Source: Lentzea sp. NBRC 105346 (GTDB lineage: Bacteria > Actinomycetota > Actinomycetes > Mycobacteriales > Pseudonocardiaceae). Taken from it: a stretch of DNA of 64,000 nucleotides. This document shows positions 41,986 through 49,804 of the stretch, one piece after another. A program made the translations under genes and the position numbers. Positions within the stretch are counted from its first letter, which is position 1. Each line of letters begins with the position of its first letter. The stretch is from contig NZ_BSTQ01000019.1 in assembly GCF_030269605.1 (NCBI RefSeq), positions 124,001 to 188,000 on the forward strand. The letters run 5' to 3'. Under the pieces are notes generated by a model. It was given only the letters and a program-made list of their open reading frames with translations, had not been told where the DNA came from and did not search any database.

Positions 41986-41995
41986 GGGGGAATAA

Positions 41996-42883
41996 TCATC
42001 GACCGGCGGTCGTATCGACGTGCGACGTGCCGCGCGTCACTACGCGACACAGCGAAATGAGACGGTGTCGCAGCGGCTCGGCCCGTTCAGCGAACCTCGA
42101 CTGTTGCCGGACATATTCCGCCCGGCCCTGCGGATCCTCGATGCGGATCGGCGCGTAGCCGAGTTCTTCGAGGTCATAGGGGCTGGCTTTCATGTCCAGC
42201 TCCCGGATTTCCACGGCCAGCTCGAAACAGTCGGCGACCAGCTCCGACGGCGTGGCGGGCTCCAGTTTGTACGCCCATTTGAAGAGGTCCATGTTCCCGT
42301 GCAGGCAGCCCGGCTGTTCGTTGCCGGTCTGCGTATCCCGGGTCGGCTGGATTGTGTTGCGCGGCCGGGCGTCCTCGGTGAAGAACCGGAACGCGTCGAA
42401 GTGCCCGCACTGGATTTTGGAGTTCTCGACGACCTCGTCGGTTTTCTTTCCGAGCCGCAGCGGCCACGCGTTGTGGCGGACCTGCTCGGGGGTCTGGCGG
42501 TACACCATCGCCCACTCGTGCAGCCCGAAGCAGTTCAACCGTGGTTGCCTGGTGAGGGTGGCCGTGAGCAGCGCTTCCACGAACGCGAGCGTCTTGCCGC
42601 GGGCTTCGGTGAAGCTCTCCAGGTCGAGCGTGACGCCGTTCTTCGTGGTCTTGTAATGCGGGATCTCTTCGTACTCGGGCGCGTCCTCGAGGACGACGTT
42701 CGGTCCGGGGTGCCAGCGCTCGAGGCGGACCGGCCGGTGCGAGTAGTACGTGAAGAGGAAGTCCAGGACCGGGTGCTTCTGCTTCTGCAGCTTGCGTTCC
42801 AGGTGCGGCCCGGTCCACTTCCGCATGCGCGCCCGATGCTCTTCGGCGCGCTGCTGCCACGTGTCGCGGGTGAGGACCTCCAC
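41996..42883 (-). CDS. Actinobacterial protein usually labelled 3-methyladenine DNA glycosylase
   Basis: 295 residues. The segments HPVLDFLFTYYSHRPVRLER, CGHFDAFRFFTEDARPRN and GCLHGNMDLFKWAYKL are strongly characteristic of a family that I remember being annotated as 3-methyladenine DNA glycosylase in actinomycetes. I see no helix-hairpin-helix or AlkA-type catalytic aspartate motif, so the enzyme name may be inherited annotation. GTG 42883 is the likely start because longer frames add Pro-rich sequence that overlaps the neighbouring gene. It ends ten bases before the cache-like gene and may share its transcript. Confidence 0.75.
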   Translation of the reverse strand: MEVLTRDTWQQRAEEHRARMRKWTGPHLERKLQKQKHPVLDFLFTYYSHRPVRLERWHPGPNVVLEDAPEYEEIPHYKTTKNGVTLDLESFTEARGKTLAFVEALLTATLTRQPRLNCFGLHEWAMVYRQTPEQVRHNAWPLRLGKKTDEVVENSKIQCGHFDAFRFFTEDARPRNTIQPTRDTQTGNEQPGCLHGNMDLFKWAYKLEPATPSELVADCFELAVEIRELDMKASPYDLEELGYAPIRIEDPQGRAEYVRQQSRFAERAEPLRHRLISLCRVVTRGTSHVDTTAGR

Positions 42884-42894
42884 GTCCGCCCAGG

Positions 42895-43131
42895 TTACAG
42901 GGGTGGGATCAGCCCGTTGAACGTGCGGCTGCCCTGACAGTGCGGGCACTCGCGCCCGTTGTCGACCGTCCTCGGCGCGCCACCGATGATGGCGAGCGTC
43001 GGGCTGGCGATGAACCCCGCGCCGCCGCACAGGTGGCACACCGTCCGGGGCTCGGGCGTGACGGCGAAGAGGTCGTCCTCCTCGTCCTCGAACTCTTCCT
43101 CGGCGTCGTCGAAGTCCTCGTCCTCACCCAT
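42895..43131 (-). CDS. Small zinc-ribbon-like protein
   Basis: 78 residues. A very acidic N-terminus (residues 2-22) precedes two DnaJ-type cysteine motifs: CHLCGGAG and CPHCQGSR, together making one Zn ribbon. ATG 43131 (MGEDEDFDD) is used; the longer frame runs antisense through the DUF1801 gene. It precedes the glycosylase-like gene by 11 bases. Function unknown. Confidence 0.75.
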   Translation of the reverse strand: MGEDEDFDDAEEEFEDEEDDLFAVTPEPRTVCHLCGGAGFIASPTLAIIGGAPRTVDNGRECPHCQGSRTFNGLIPPL

Positions 43132-43164
43132 GGCGCGTGAGGTTACCGGTTGGATAATCGGTGC

Positions 43165-43608
43165 GTGCCACGTAGCAGCGCTTCCTCGGTGCCCGAGTAT
43201 CTGGAGTCCTTGTCGGACGCTCAGCGCGACGAGGTTTCTCTCGTCCGCGATGTTCTGCTGGCGCGCATGCCTGCCGGGTTCGAGGAGGGCATGCAGTGGG
43301 GGATGATCACGTGGTCCGTGCCGCTGTCGGTGAGCGGTAAGACCTATAACGGGCAGCCGCTCGGGTATGTCTCGCTGGCCGCGCAGAAGAACTACCTGTC
43401 GCTGTACCTGATGGGCGTGTATGGGGCGCGGGAGGACGCGTTCCGCTCTGCCTATGCGGGGTCTGGGAAGAAGCTCGACATGGGCAAGAGTTGTGTGCGG
43501 TTCCGGCGGGCCTCCGACCTGGCGCTGGACGTGATCGGGGACGAGGTGGCCGGTACGTCGGTGGAGGAGTTCGTGGAGCGGCACCGGTCGGCTAGAGGTT
43601 CCGGCTGA
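43165..43608 (+). CDS. DUF1801 family protein (YdhG-like)
   Basis: 147 residues. The YdhG/DUF1801 fold is clear from PEYLESLSDAQRDEV, the MQWGMITWSVPLS motif, and the VSLAAQKNYLSLYLMGVYG core. Family role unknown (iron or small-molecule binding has been suggested). GTG 43165 is close to a TTGGATAAT-like element, so the mRNA may be leaderless. It converges on a phosphotransferase gene, overlapping by 17 bases. Confidence 0.78.
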   Translation: MPRSSASSVPEYLESLSDAQRDEVSLVRDVLLARMPAGFEEGMQWGMITWSVPLSVSGKTYNGQPLGYVSLAAQKNYLSLYLMGVYGAREDAFRSAYAGSGKKLDMGKSCVRFRRASDLALDVIGDEVAGTSVEEFVERHRSARGSG

Positions 43609-44374
43609 CCGCCCAGCCGCGCGCGATTCGCGCGAGACGCCGGCGGTGCGGCCTGGGGTCGTTGTGCGCGAGGTGCTCCCACACCCCGGCGAGCGCGACG
43701 ACGAACTCGTCGGGGACGTCGGCCACCTGATCCTCGGCTTCGGTGGGTGAGTGGCCCGCGATCATCAACCGAGTCGCGAGGAACGCGTCGTCCACCCACG
43801 GCGCCCCGGTACGCGCCCATGCCCAGTCGATCACCCGCACCCTGGTGTCGAGCAGGATGTTCAACGGATGCACGTCCGTGTGCAGCAGCGTGTCGCCTTC
43901 CGCGAGTTCGAGGGCTCTCGTCCCGAGTTGTTGCCACACCGGCAGTTGGCGCCAGTGTTCGGCAAAGCTCGCGACCTTCGCGGGGCACGGCGTCAGCTTG
44001 GCGTGCAGGTCGTGGACGGCGTCGATGACCGGCCGGATGTCGGCGGAACCGGGGGAGAGGTCGGGGTGGCGTCCGGTGATGTGCTCCAGGCCCAGGATCA
44101 GCCAGCCGTCTTGCTCGACCGTCCACTGCAGCTTGGGTGCGATGTCAGGGAGGTACGGGTGCACCTCCCTTTCGTTGCGGTGCATCCACGCCATGCGGCC
44201 GTTGGCGGCGATCACCTTGCAGAAGAACCTGCCCGCTTCGGCGTCCACGGTGACGGTCATCGCGGAGTTGACGCCACCCGTGACCGGCTCGATTCCGGTG
44301 ATCTCGCCGATGTGCACCTCGACGGCCCGGCGAACCCCTTCGGGCAGGTCTTCCCAGAGCATGCGGTTCCTCAT
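43592..44374 (-). CDS. Aminoglycoside phosphotransferase-like kinase (APH family)
   Basis: 260 residues of the APH/choline-kinase fold. The ATP-binding lysine is probably in RFFCKVIAA. The catalytic loop is LLHTDVHPLNILLD (H-x-D-x4-N), and the metal aspartate VIDWAWA. The acceptor is unknown; such kinases act on antibiotics, sugars or small alcohols. ATG 44374 overlaps the upstream stop (ATGA); a later ATG at 44362 is possible. It is co-transcribed with a glycine-rich-domain-like protein. No sign of recent transfer. Confidence 0.8.
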   Translation of the reverse strand: MRNRMLWEDLPEGVRRAVEVHIGEITGIEPVTGGVNSAMTVTVDAEAGRFFCKVIAANGRMAWMHRNEREVHPYLPDIAPKLQWTVEQDGWLILGLEHITGRHPDLSPGSADIRPVIDAVHDLHAKLTPCPAKVASFAEHWRQLPVWQQLGTRALELAEGDTLLHTDVHPLNILLDTRVRVIDWAWARTGAPWVDDAFLATRLMIAGHSPTEAEDQVADVPDEFVVALAGVWEHLAHNDPRPHRRRLARIARGWAVSRNL

Positions 44375-44838
44375 GCGGCTCGGTATGGCGGGATCGGCGG
44401 CGGGTCGTCGTGACATCCGCTCGCGCAGCCGTGGCACTTGTCGGTGTCGCACTTGGAGGTCGCACCCTCCCACAGTTCGGGGTCGACGGCGAAGCCCGAA
44501 GCCCCGATTGCCTCGATGGTGTGGTCGAGCGTGGTGCCGCCCGGTCCATCGGTCGGCACGTGGTGAATGAACCGCCCGGCCACACGGTCGCAGAACTCGG
44601 CGTAGTCCCGCGTGTAGAGCAGGAACGTGTGCCACCCGACGTCGACCAGCCAGCTCGGCGACAGCGGCGCGCCGGGCCGGTCGGCGCACGCCTTCAGGAA
44701 CACCAGGGCCTGGTCCATCACGCGTGCTGCGAGAGCCGGCTCGAACCCGTGATCAGCGCTGATCCGATCAGTGAGGCGGTCGAACAGTGCGATCGGCACG
44801 AGCGAGCGGCCGAGTCGGTGTGCTTGTTGAACAGTCAC
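44371..44838 (-). CDS. Glycine-rich-domain-protein-like with Cys-rich tail
   Basis: 155 residues. The helical core resembles the GRDP-like family (DVGWHTFLLYTRDYAEFCDR, preceded by MDQALVFLKACA). The tail CDTDKCHGCASGCHDD holds four cysteines and a histidine and may bind a metal. ATG 44838 is the best start. It is coupled by overlap with the APH-like kinase downstream. Function unknown. Confidence 0.7.
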   Translation of the reverse strand: MTVQQAHRLGRSLVPIALFDRLTDRISADHGFEPALAARVMDQALVFLKACADRPGAPLSPSWLVDVGWHTFLLYTRDYAEFCDRVAGRFIHHVPTDGPGGTTLDHTIEAIGASGFAVDPELWEGATSKCDTDKCHGCASGCHDDPPPIPPYRAA

Positions 44839-44974
44839 GGCGATTCCCTTCGGACGGGCGGTTCCACTCGACGCACCTGGTGCAGCCCGGCGGGCACCGG
44901 CTCGCCAGCCAGCTCACGCACGTCTCGCGAGCCTCTTTGATCCGCCGGTGCACCTCGTCGGGATGCTGTGCCAT
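44768..44974 (-). CDS. Possible small Cys-containing protein
   Basis: 68 codons, ATG 44974. The first 45 codons have GC-rich third positions and encode RRIKEARETCVSWLASRCPP followed by GCTRC, a compact Cys/Trp motif. The remainder overlaps the start of the next gene by 71 bases and looks non-coding. It may be a short real protein, or a chance frame. Confidence 0.35.
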   Translation of the reverse strand: MAQHPDEVHRRIKEARETCVSWLASRCPPGCTRCVEWNRPSEGNRRDCSTSTPTRPLARADRTVRPPH

Positions 44975-45118
44975 GCGATCAGTGAAGGAGGCTGAGAGCT
45001 CTGGCGGCAGTCACAGAAGATGCCTGGTCACGGCCACTTCCGTCGCAGGGGTCCCACTTCCGTCCCACTTGCGAATTCACCCGGTTTGGAGGCTAACGAC
45101 CGGCTACCGTCAGATGTC

Positions 45119-46468
45119 GTGGGGAACGTCGCGCTCCGTCGATTGCTCGCCGAGTCCGGCCTGAGCAACGGGGCGCTGGCGCGGGCGATCATCGCGATGG
45201 GCGCGAAGGAAGGGCTGCATCTCGCCACCACGACCACCTCGGTGAAGCGCATGCTCGACGGCGCCCAGCCCCGCTGGCCGGTGCCCAGACTCGTGGCGAA
45301 AGCCCTGACCATGCGGCTCGGCTACCAGGTCGGTATCGAGGACTGCGGTTTCGTCGACCGAAGTCCGGTCGGCGACACGTTCGACGGCTGCGCTTGTTCG
45401 CCGACCGCAGCTGGCACGATCGCCATCGTGGTCGAACTCTCGTGGCGCGACATGAACCGGCGGAACTTCCTCATGGGTTCCGCCTTCACCGCGGCGGCGT
45501 TCGCCCAGCCCGCCTGGCTCGCGCTGACCGTGCCGCCCGACCACGACCGGTCACACGAAGGCGGCGCCCGCATCGGCTCGCCGGATGTCGAGGTGCTCAA
45601 GTCGATGGTGCGGCAGTTCGAGCTGCTCCACCGGCGGCACGGTGGAGGGGTGTCGCGACCGCACGTGGTGCAGTTCGTTCACCATCAGGCGAGGGCTGCT
45701 CTGCACGGTTCTTACTCGGACAAGGTCGGGCGGGAGCTGTACTCGGCTGTCGCACAGGCGACCTGGCTCGCTGGACTGAACACAGTGGACAGTGGGCGGC
45801 ACGCATTGGGGCAGCGGTACTACACGCAGGCGCTCAACCTCGCGTTGCACGCGGGGGATCGGCTCTACGCGGCCAACGTCCTCGCGGAGATGAGCCGGGT
45901 GACCATCGAAGTCGGCCAGGTGAGTGGTGCGGTGAGCGATGCGCAGAACGCCGCTGGACTGGCGCGGTCCGCGCTCCAGGTGGCCAACGGCAGGGCCACC
46001 CCGGCGCTCGGCGCGTACCTGCACGCGATCGAAGCGCGTGGGCTGGCCCTCCTCGGCGACGCGAAGGGCACCGCGAAGGCGCTCGATGACGCGCGCCGGT
46101 CGTTCGAGCGGGAAGGCGACGAACCGGACTGGATGAGCTTTTACGGCGAGTCCGACCTGATGTCGGACATCGGTCAGTGCTTGCGCGACACGGGTCGGCC
46201 GCAGCAGGGCGTCGCGATGCTCGAACGTGCGCTCGCGGGACTGCCAGAGCATCGCGTCACGGCACGCGCGAAGACGCAGATCCACATCGCGGCCGCGTAC
46301 GTCGAACTGGGTGACTACGACGGAGCTGACCATGTCGCCGGTGAGGCGTTGCAGACGATCGGCGGGCTGTCGTCGTCGCGGATTGTCGAGCGCGTGAAGT
46401 CGTTGCGGCGCAGGGCGAACAGGCGGCATGCCGACCTAGACGAGCGGATCGCCGGCTTCTTGGCCTGA
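45119..46468 (+). CDS. XRE-like regulator with tetratricopeptide-type C-terminus
   Basis: 449 residues from GTG 45119. The N-terminal region (ALRRLLAESGLSNGALARAI, then TTTSVKRMLDGAQPRWPVPR) is the helix-turn-helix found in large actinomycete regulators. The segment MNRRNFLMGSAFTAAAF resembles a Tat motif but is internal and typical of this family. The rest is helical TPR-like repeats. TTG 45086 and ATG 45020 are upstream options. A TTGCGA/TAACGA pair at 45070 and 45095 could be the promoter, which favours the late start. Target unknown. Confidence 0.72.
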   Translation: MGNVALRRLLAESGLSNGALARAIIAMGAKEGLHLATTTTSVKRMLDGAQPRWPVPRLVAKALTMRLGYQVGIEDCGFVDRSPVGDTFDGCACSPTAAGTIAIVVELSWRDMNRRNFLMGSAFTAAAFAQPAWLALTVPPDHDRSHEGGARIGSPDVEVLKSMVRQFELLHRRHGGGVSRPHVVQFVHHQARAALHGSYSDKVGRELYSAVAQATWLAGLNTVDSGRHALGQRYYTQALNLALHAGDRLYAANVLAEMSRVTIEVGQVSGAVSDAQNAAGLARSALQVANGRATPALGAYLHAIEARGLALLGDAKGTAKALDDARRSFEREGDEPDWMSFYGESDLMSDIGQCLRDTGRPQQGVAMLERALAGLPEHRVTARAKTQIHIAAAYVELGDYDGADHVAGEALQTIGGLSSSRIVERVKSLRRRANRRHADLDERIAGFLA

Positions 46469-46909
46469 CCCCGGACCGGGGAGCACGTCGACATTGGTGG
46501 CGTGCATGGGTTTGCCGCACTCGGAACACACCAGCTCGACGTGCGCGATCTCCCCGCACGTGTGGTGCCGGTACAGCACCGGTGGACCGTCCGGGGCCAG
46601 CCACCGGTCACCCCACCGGACCATGACCATCAGCAGGTCGACGAGTTCGGTGCCCTTCTCGGTCAGCACGTACTCGTAGCGCGGCGGGCGGCTCGAGTAC
46701 TCCTCGCGCGCGAGCACACCGTGGTCGACGAGCCACCTCAGGCGTTCGGTGAGCACCTTGCGGGAGATGCCGAGCGACTCCTGGAGCTGGTCGAACCGGT
46801 TGATGCCCACGTAGACGTTGCGCAGGACCAGGGGGGACCACGGTTCGCCGATGACGTCCATCGTGCGGGCGATCGAGCACGCCATGTCGCCGAAGTTCGT
46901 GCGTTGCAT
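46436..46909 (-). CDS. HxlR family regulator (1)
   Basis: 157 residues. Winged helix of the HxlR/MarR type with the family features CSIARTMDVIGEPWSPLVLR, then FDQLQESLGISRKVLTERLR and RPPRYEYVLTEKG. A C-terminal zinc-ribbon-like part has CGEIAHVELVCSECGKP. Start ATG 46909. Divergent from the DUF899 gene; the intergenic region has three GAGGGAAC-like half sites. It likely regulates that gene and itself. The 3' end overlaps the regulator gene at 45119-46468 by 33 bases. Confidence 0.88.
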   Translation of the reverse strand: MQRTNFGDMACSIARTMDVIGEPWSPLVLRNVYVGINRFDQLQESLGISRKVLTERLRWLVDHGVLAREEYSSRPPRYEYVLTEKGTELVDLLMVMVRWGDRWLAPDGPPVLYRHHTCGEIAHVELVCSECGKPMHATNVDVLPGPGSGQEAGDPLV

Positions 46910-46920
46910 GAACTCAGCCT

Positions 46921-46963
46921 AGAGGGTTCCCTCAGGGAACGGAAGTGAGTACCTTGAGGGAAC
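46921..46963. promoter_or_regulatory. HxlR operator candidate (three half sites)
   Basis: GTTCCC-TCA-GGGAAC (46926-46940) is a perfect palindrome, and a further GAGGGAAC at 46956-46963 repeats one arm. It lies between hxlR (start 46909) and the DUF899 gene (start 46981). Confidence 0.6.
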
Positions 46964-46980
46964 TTACCGATGGAGGGGTC

Positions 46981-47631
46981 ATGAACCGACCGAGGATCGT
47001 CAGCGCGCAGGAGTGGCAGATCGAGCGGGACGCCTTGCTAGTCAAGGAAAAGGAGCTGACGCGGGCGACCGACGCGCTCGCGGCGGCACGGCGCCGGCTG
47101 CCGATGGTGCGGCTCGGAAGCTACGAGTTCACCGCGCCCGACGGAACGACGCGGCAGCTGAAGGAACTGTTCGACGGTCAGAAGCAGCTGGTCATCTACC
47201 ACCACATGCTCGAACCGGGGCAGGACCACGTGTGCGGCGGCTGCGCGGGCTTCACCGACAACCTCGGCGACCCGGTGCACCTCAACGCCCGCGACACGCG
47301 GCTGATCCTGATGTCGCGGGCGCCCCAGGACGAGATCGCGAAGGTGCGCGACCGGTTCGGGTGGACGATTCCCTGGTACTCGTCGTACGGCAACGCGTTC
47401 AACGACGACATGGGGCTCGGCGGCGGCTTCGGGTTGAGCGTTTTGTTGCGCGACGGAGACGAGGTGTTCCGGACCTACTTCACGAACGGCCGTGGCGTGG
47501 ACCGATTGCGAATGGACTTCAACCTGCTCGATCTCACGCCATACGGCCGGCAGGAGGTCTGGGAGGACTCGCCCGAAGGTTGGCCGCAGGAGCCGACGTG
47601 GTCGCGCGTCCGGCTCAAGGACGAGTACTAG
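46981..47631 (+). CDS. DUF899 thioredoxin-like protein
   Basis: 216 residues of the DUF899 family, a thioredoxin/AhpC-like fold. Motifs: LKELFDGQKQLVIYHHMLEP, then HVCGGCAGFTDNL with a CxxC pair, IPWYSSYGNAFNDDMG and FRTYFTNGRG near the end. The biochemical function is unknown; a thiol-disulfide role is plausible from the CGGC. ATG 46981 has GGAGGGG upstream. Probably repressed by the divergent HxlR protein. Its 3' end overlaps a second HxlR gene by 17 bases. Confidence 0.85.
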   Translation: MNRPRIVSAQEWQIERDALLVKEKELTRATDALAAARRRLPMVRLGSYEFTAPDGTTRQLKELFDGQKQLVIYHHMLEPGQDHVCGGCAGFTDNLGDPVHLNARDTRLILMSRAPQDEIAKVRDRFGWTIPWYSSYGNAFNDDMGLGGGFGLSVLLRDGDEVFRTYFTNGRGVDRLRMDFNLLDLTPYGRQEVWEDSPEGWPQEPTWSRVRLKDEY

Positions 47632-48034
47632 GCCGCAGGTTCTCCGGGCGCACGGGTTCGCCGCAACTTGTGCACACCACGTCCGCGTGCAGCCGCGAGC
47701 CGCATGAGTGCTCCCACACGAGCGGCGGCGGGCCCTGTGTGACGTGGCGGTCGCCCCAGTCCAACAGCATCAGCAGCACCTTGTGCAGCTCGCGGCCCGC
47801 GTCGGTCAGCACGTACTCGTAGCGCGGCGGGTGCGCCTCGTACTGCTGCTTCTCCAGCACGCCTGCGTCGACGAGCTTGCGCAGACGGACGGCCAGGATG
47901 TCGCGGCTCGCGCCGGTGTTCGCGGCGATCTGGTCGAACCGGCGCACGCCGAAGAGCACCTCCCGCAGCGCGAGCAGACTCCAGCGCTCGCCGATCACCT
48001 CCAGTGCGTTCGCGATCGAGCAGGTGCGTGCCAT
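47615..48034 (-). CDS. HxlR family regulator (2)
   Basis: 139 residues. Family features: CSIANALEVIGERWSLLALR, RFDQIAANTGASRDILAVRL, HPPRYEYVLTDAG and a C-terminal CGSRLHADVVCTSCGEP zinc-ribbon. ATG 48034; the longer frame runs through the divergent thioesterase. It shares the intergenic region with a thioesterase-SDR operon, where a perfect 23-base palindrome lies. It is clearly related to the first HxlR gene but not a recent copy. Confidence 0.88.
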   Translation of the reverse strand: MARTCSIANALEVIGERWSLLALREVLFGVRRFDQIAANTGASRDILAVRLRKLVDAGVLEKQQYEAHPPRYEYVLTDAGRELHKVLLMLLDWGDRHVTQGPPPLVWEHSCGSRLHADVVCTSCGEPVRPENLRPSTRP

Positions 48035-48054
48035 GTGACCACGATAGCAGCGGG

Positions 48055-48105
48055 TTGACTTATCCAACTTAGCTGGTCGATAGTGGGTTGGATTTTCCAA
48101 CCCAC
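48055..48105 (+). promoter_or_regulatory. Promoter and palindromic operator of the thioesterase-SDR operon
   Basis: TTGACT (48055-48060) and GATAGT (48079-48084), spaced 18 bases, form a vegetative-type promoter. GTGGGTTGGA (48083-48092), TTT and TCCAACCCAC (48096-48105) make a perfect inverted repeat that overlaps the expected transcription start. It is a natural repressor site for the HxlR protein. A TATCCAACTT half site lies inside the promoter. Confidence 0.6.
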
Positions 48106-48115
48106 AGGAGCGGCA

Positions 48116-48838
48116 ATGCTGGTCATCGATCGGACGTGGTGGGGCTTCGGGGGCGCGCACGGCGGGCTGCTGGCGGCGTCGGCACTCGCCGCCACGCGGC
48201 CACCGGGCAGGCGCGCGCGGGTGCTGACCGTGCACTACCTCGAAGCGGTCGACGATCGGCCGTTGGAGTTCGAGACACGCGTCGAGCGCGAGGGGAGGGG
48301 CGCGACCGTCGCGTCGTTCACCGGCGTGCAGGGCGGACGGGCCGCGTTGGTCGGCAGCGCGGTGTTCGGGCCGGAACAGCCGGGGCCGGAGTACGTGGGC
48401 ACGCCGATGCCGCGCGTACCGCCGCCGCACGAGTGCGACCGGTTCGTGCCGCCGCAGGAGCTCGCCGCGTTCGCGCAACACCTGGAGATCCGTCCTGCGA
48501 CAAGGGACCTGCCGCTAGCGGGTGGACCGAAGGCCGAACTCGTGGCGTGGATGCGGTTTCTCGACCGCCGGCCGGTGGACGCCGAGGCCGTCGTGGTGCT
48601 TGTGGACGCGTTGCCGCCTGCGCTGTACGCGATCTGGACGGCTCCCTTGCCTGTGCCGTCGGCGGAACTGACCGTCCACTTCGGATCCGATGAGCCGGTC
48701 GACGGGTGGGTGCTGGTGCGCATCCGCACCGATCACGCGGCCGCGGGCTGGGCCGTCGAGGACGCCGCGGTGTGGGCGGAGAAGGGACGACTACTGGGAC
48801 TCGCCCGCCAATCCCGGCGCGTGCTGAGAGGAGCATGA
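48116..48838 (+). CDS. Acyl-CoA thioesterase (TesB-like hotdog) family protein
   Basis: 240 residues with a double-hotdog layout: N-terminal FGGAHGGLLAASALAATRPPG and C-terminal WTAPLPVPSAELTVHF with the closing WAVEDAAVWAEKGRLL. This matches thioesterase-family proteins of mycobacteria and actinomycetes. The acyl substrate is unknown. ATG 48116 follows AGGAG. The stop overlaps the start of the SDR gene (ATGATG), so both are translated together. Confidence 0.78.
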   Translation: MLVIDRTWWGFGGAHGGLLAASALAATRPPGRRARVLTVHYLEAVDDRPLEFETRVEREGRGATVASFTGVQGGRAALVGSAVFGPEQPGPEYVGTPMPRVPPPHECDRFVPPQELAAFAQHLEIRPATRDLPLAGGPKAELVAWMRFLDRRPVDAEAVVVLVDALPPALYAIWTAPLPVPSAELTVHFGSDEPVDGWVLVRIRTDHAAAGWAVEDAAVWAEKGRLLGLARQSRRVLRGA

Positions 48839-49479
48839 TGAAGATCGATGGAGCCACGGTCCTGGTCACGGGCGCGAACCGCGGCCTGGGACGCGAGTTC
48901 GCCCGGCAATTCGCGCGGCACGGCGCTTCCGTCTGCGCCGGCGCGCGTGATCCGTTGTCCATCACCGATCCGCTGGTGAAGCCGATCCAGCTCGACGTGA
49001 CCTCTCAGGAGTCCGTGGAAATCGCCGTCCGGGAGGCGGGCGACGTCTCAATTCTGATCAACAACGCGGGTGTGCTCGGGCCGGATCCACGCACGGAAAT
49101 GGACGTCAACTACTTCGGTCCACTTCGGATGATCGACGCTTTCGCGCCCGTGCTGGCGCGCAACGGCGGGGGAGCGATCGTCAACGTGCTGTCCGTGCTG
49201 TCGTTCGTGGGCTGGCCGCGTGCTTCGGGCTACGCGGCCTCCAAAGCCGCGGCGTGGTCGCTTACCAAGTCCACGCGGCAGGCGCTGGCGTCGCAGGGCA
49301 CGCTGGTCGTGGCCGTTCATGCCGGGTTCATCGACACCGACATGGCGGCCGACGTCGACGCCCCGAAGATCACGCCGGAATCCGTTGTCGCCCAAGTGAT
49401 CGAGGCACTTGTGCTGGGTCGCGACGAGGTGCTGGCGGACGAGACCAGCCGCGCCGCCAAGGCGGGTCTCGTCGCCTGA
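48835..49479 (+). CDS. Short-chain dehydrogenase/reductase (SDR)
   Basis: 214 residues, classical SDR. The cofactor motif TGANRGLG, the NNAG structural motif, a serine in the LSVLSF segment and the YAASK catalytic Tyr/Lys are present. ATG 48835, with ATG 48838 equivalent; GAGAGGAG lies just upstream. Its substrate is unknown. It is coupled to the thioesterase gene and is probably under the same HxlR control. Confidence 0.88.
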   Translation: MMKIDGATVLVTGANRGLGREFARQFARHGASVCAGARDPLSITDPLVKPIQLDVTSQESVEIAVREAGDVSILINNAGVLGPDPRTEMDVNYFGPLRMIDAFAPVLARNGGGAIVNVLSVLSFVGWPRASGYAASKAAAWSLTKSTRQALASQGTLVVAVHAGFIDTDMAADVDAPKITPESVVAQVIEALVLGRDEVLADETSRAAKAGLVA

Positions 49480-49637
49480 CTCAACAGCGCTGGTCGGTCC
49501 AGCCGCCGACCGCCCCGCGAGCACTTGTCGATGGTGTTCGCGGGCACGCCCCACACTTCCTGCTCGTAGCGCATGTCCTGCCCGTCGCCGTGCGGGATCC
49601 CCTCGTGCCCCTTGATCTCCGCGATCAAGTCCGACAC
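49317..49637 (-). CDS. Hypothetical small protein, 3' end overlapping the SDR gene
   Basis: 106 codons from GTG 49637, which has GGGAGGGG well placed upstream. The first 50 codons read as a real protein (SDLIAEIKGHEGIPHGDGQD, then WGVPANTIDKCSRGGRRLDR). After that the frame runs 163 bases antisense into the SDR gene and looks non-coding, so the true stop may have been lost by a small mutation. I do not recognise it. Confidence 0.45.
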   Translation of the reverse strand: MSDLIAEIKGHEGIPHGDGQDMRYEQEVWGVPANTIDKCSRGGRRLDRPALLSQATRPALAARLVSSASTSSRPSTSASITWATTDSGVIFGASTSAAMSVSMNPA

Positions 49638-49804
49638 GCGGTCCCCTCCCGCCCAGGGGGCCACACCGGCCACTCAGCCACGACGTCTCGACGTTACCGC
49701 GGCGGGCGGGTTGTCAAGTGGCTGCGTGAGCCGGCTGTGGACAACTCGCGGCCTGTGGACAGCTCCGGTGCCGAGGCAGTCCGACGGGCGAGTGAGCGCG
49801 CAGA

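Noticed and set aside
43592-44374. Aminoglycoside resistance kinase
   Set aside because: Only the general APH fold is supported; the acceptor-site features of known resistance enzymes are not evident.
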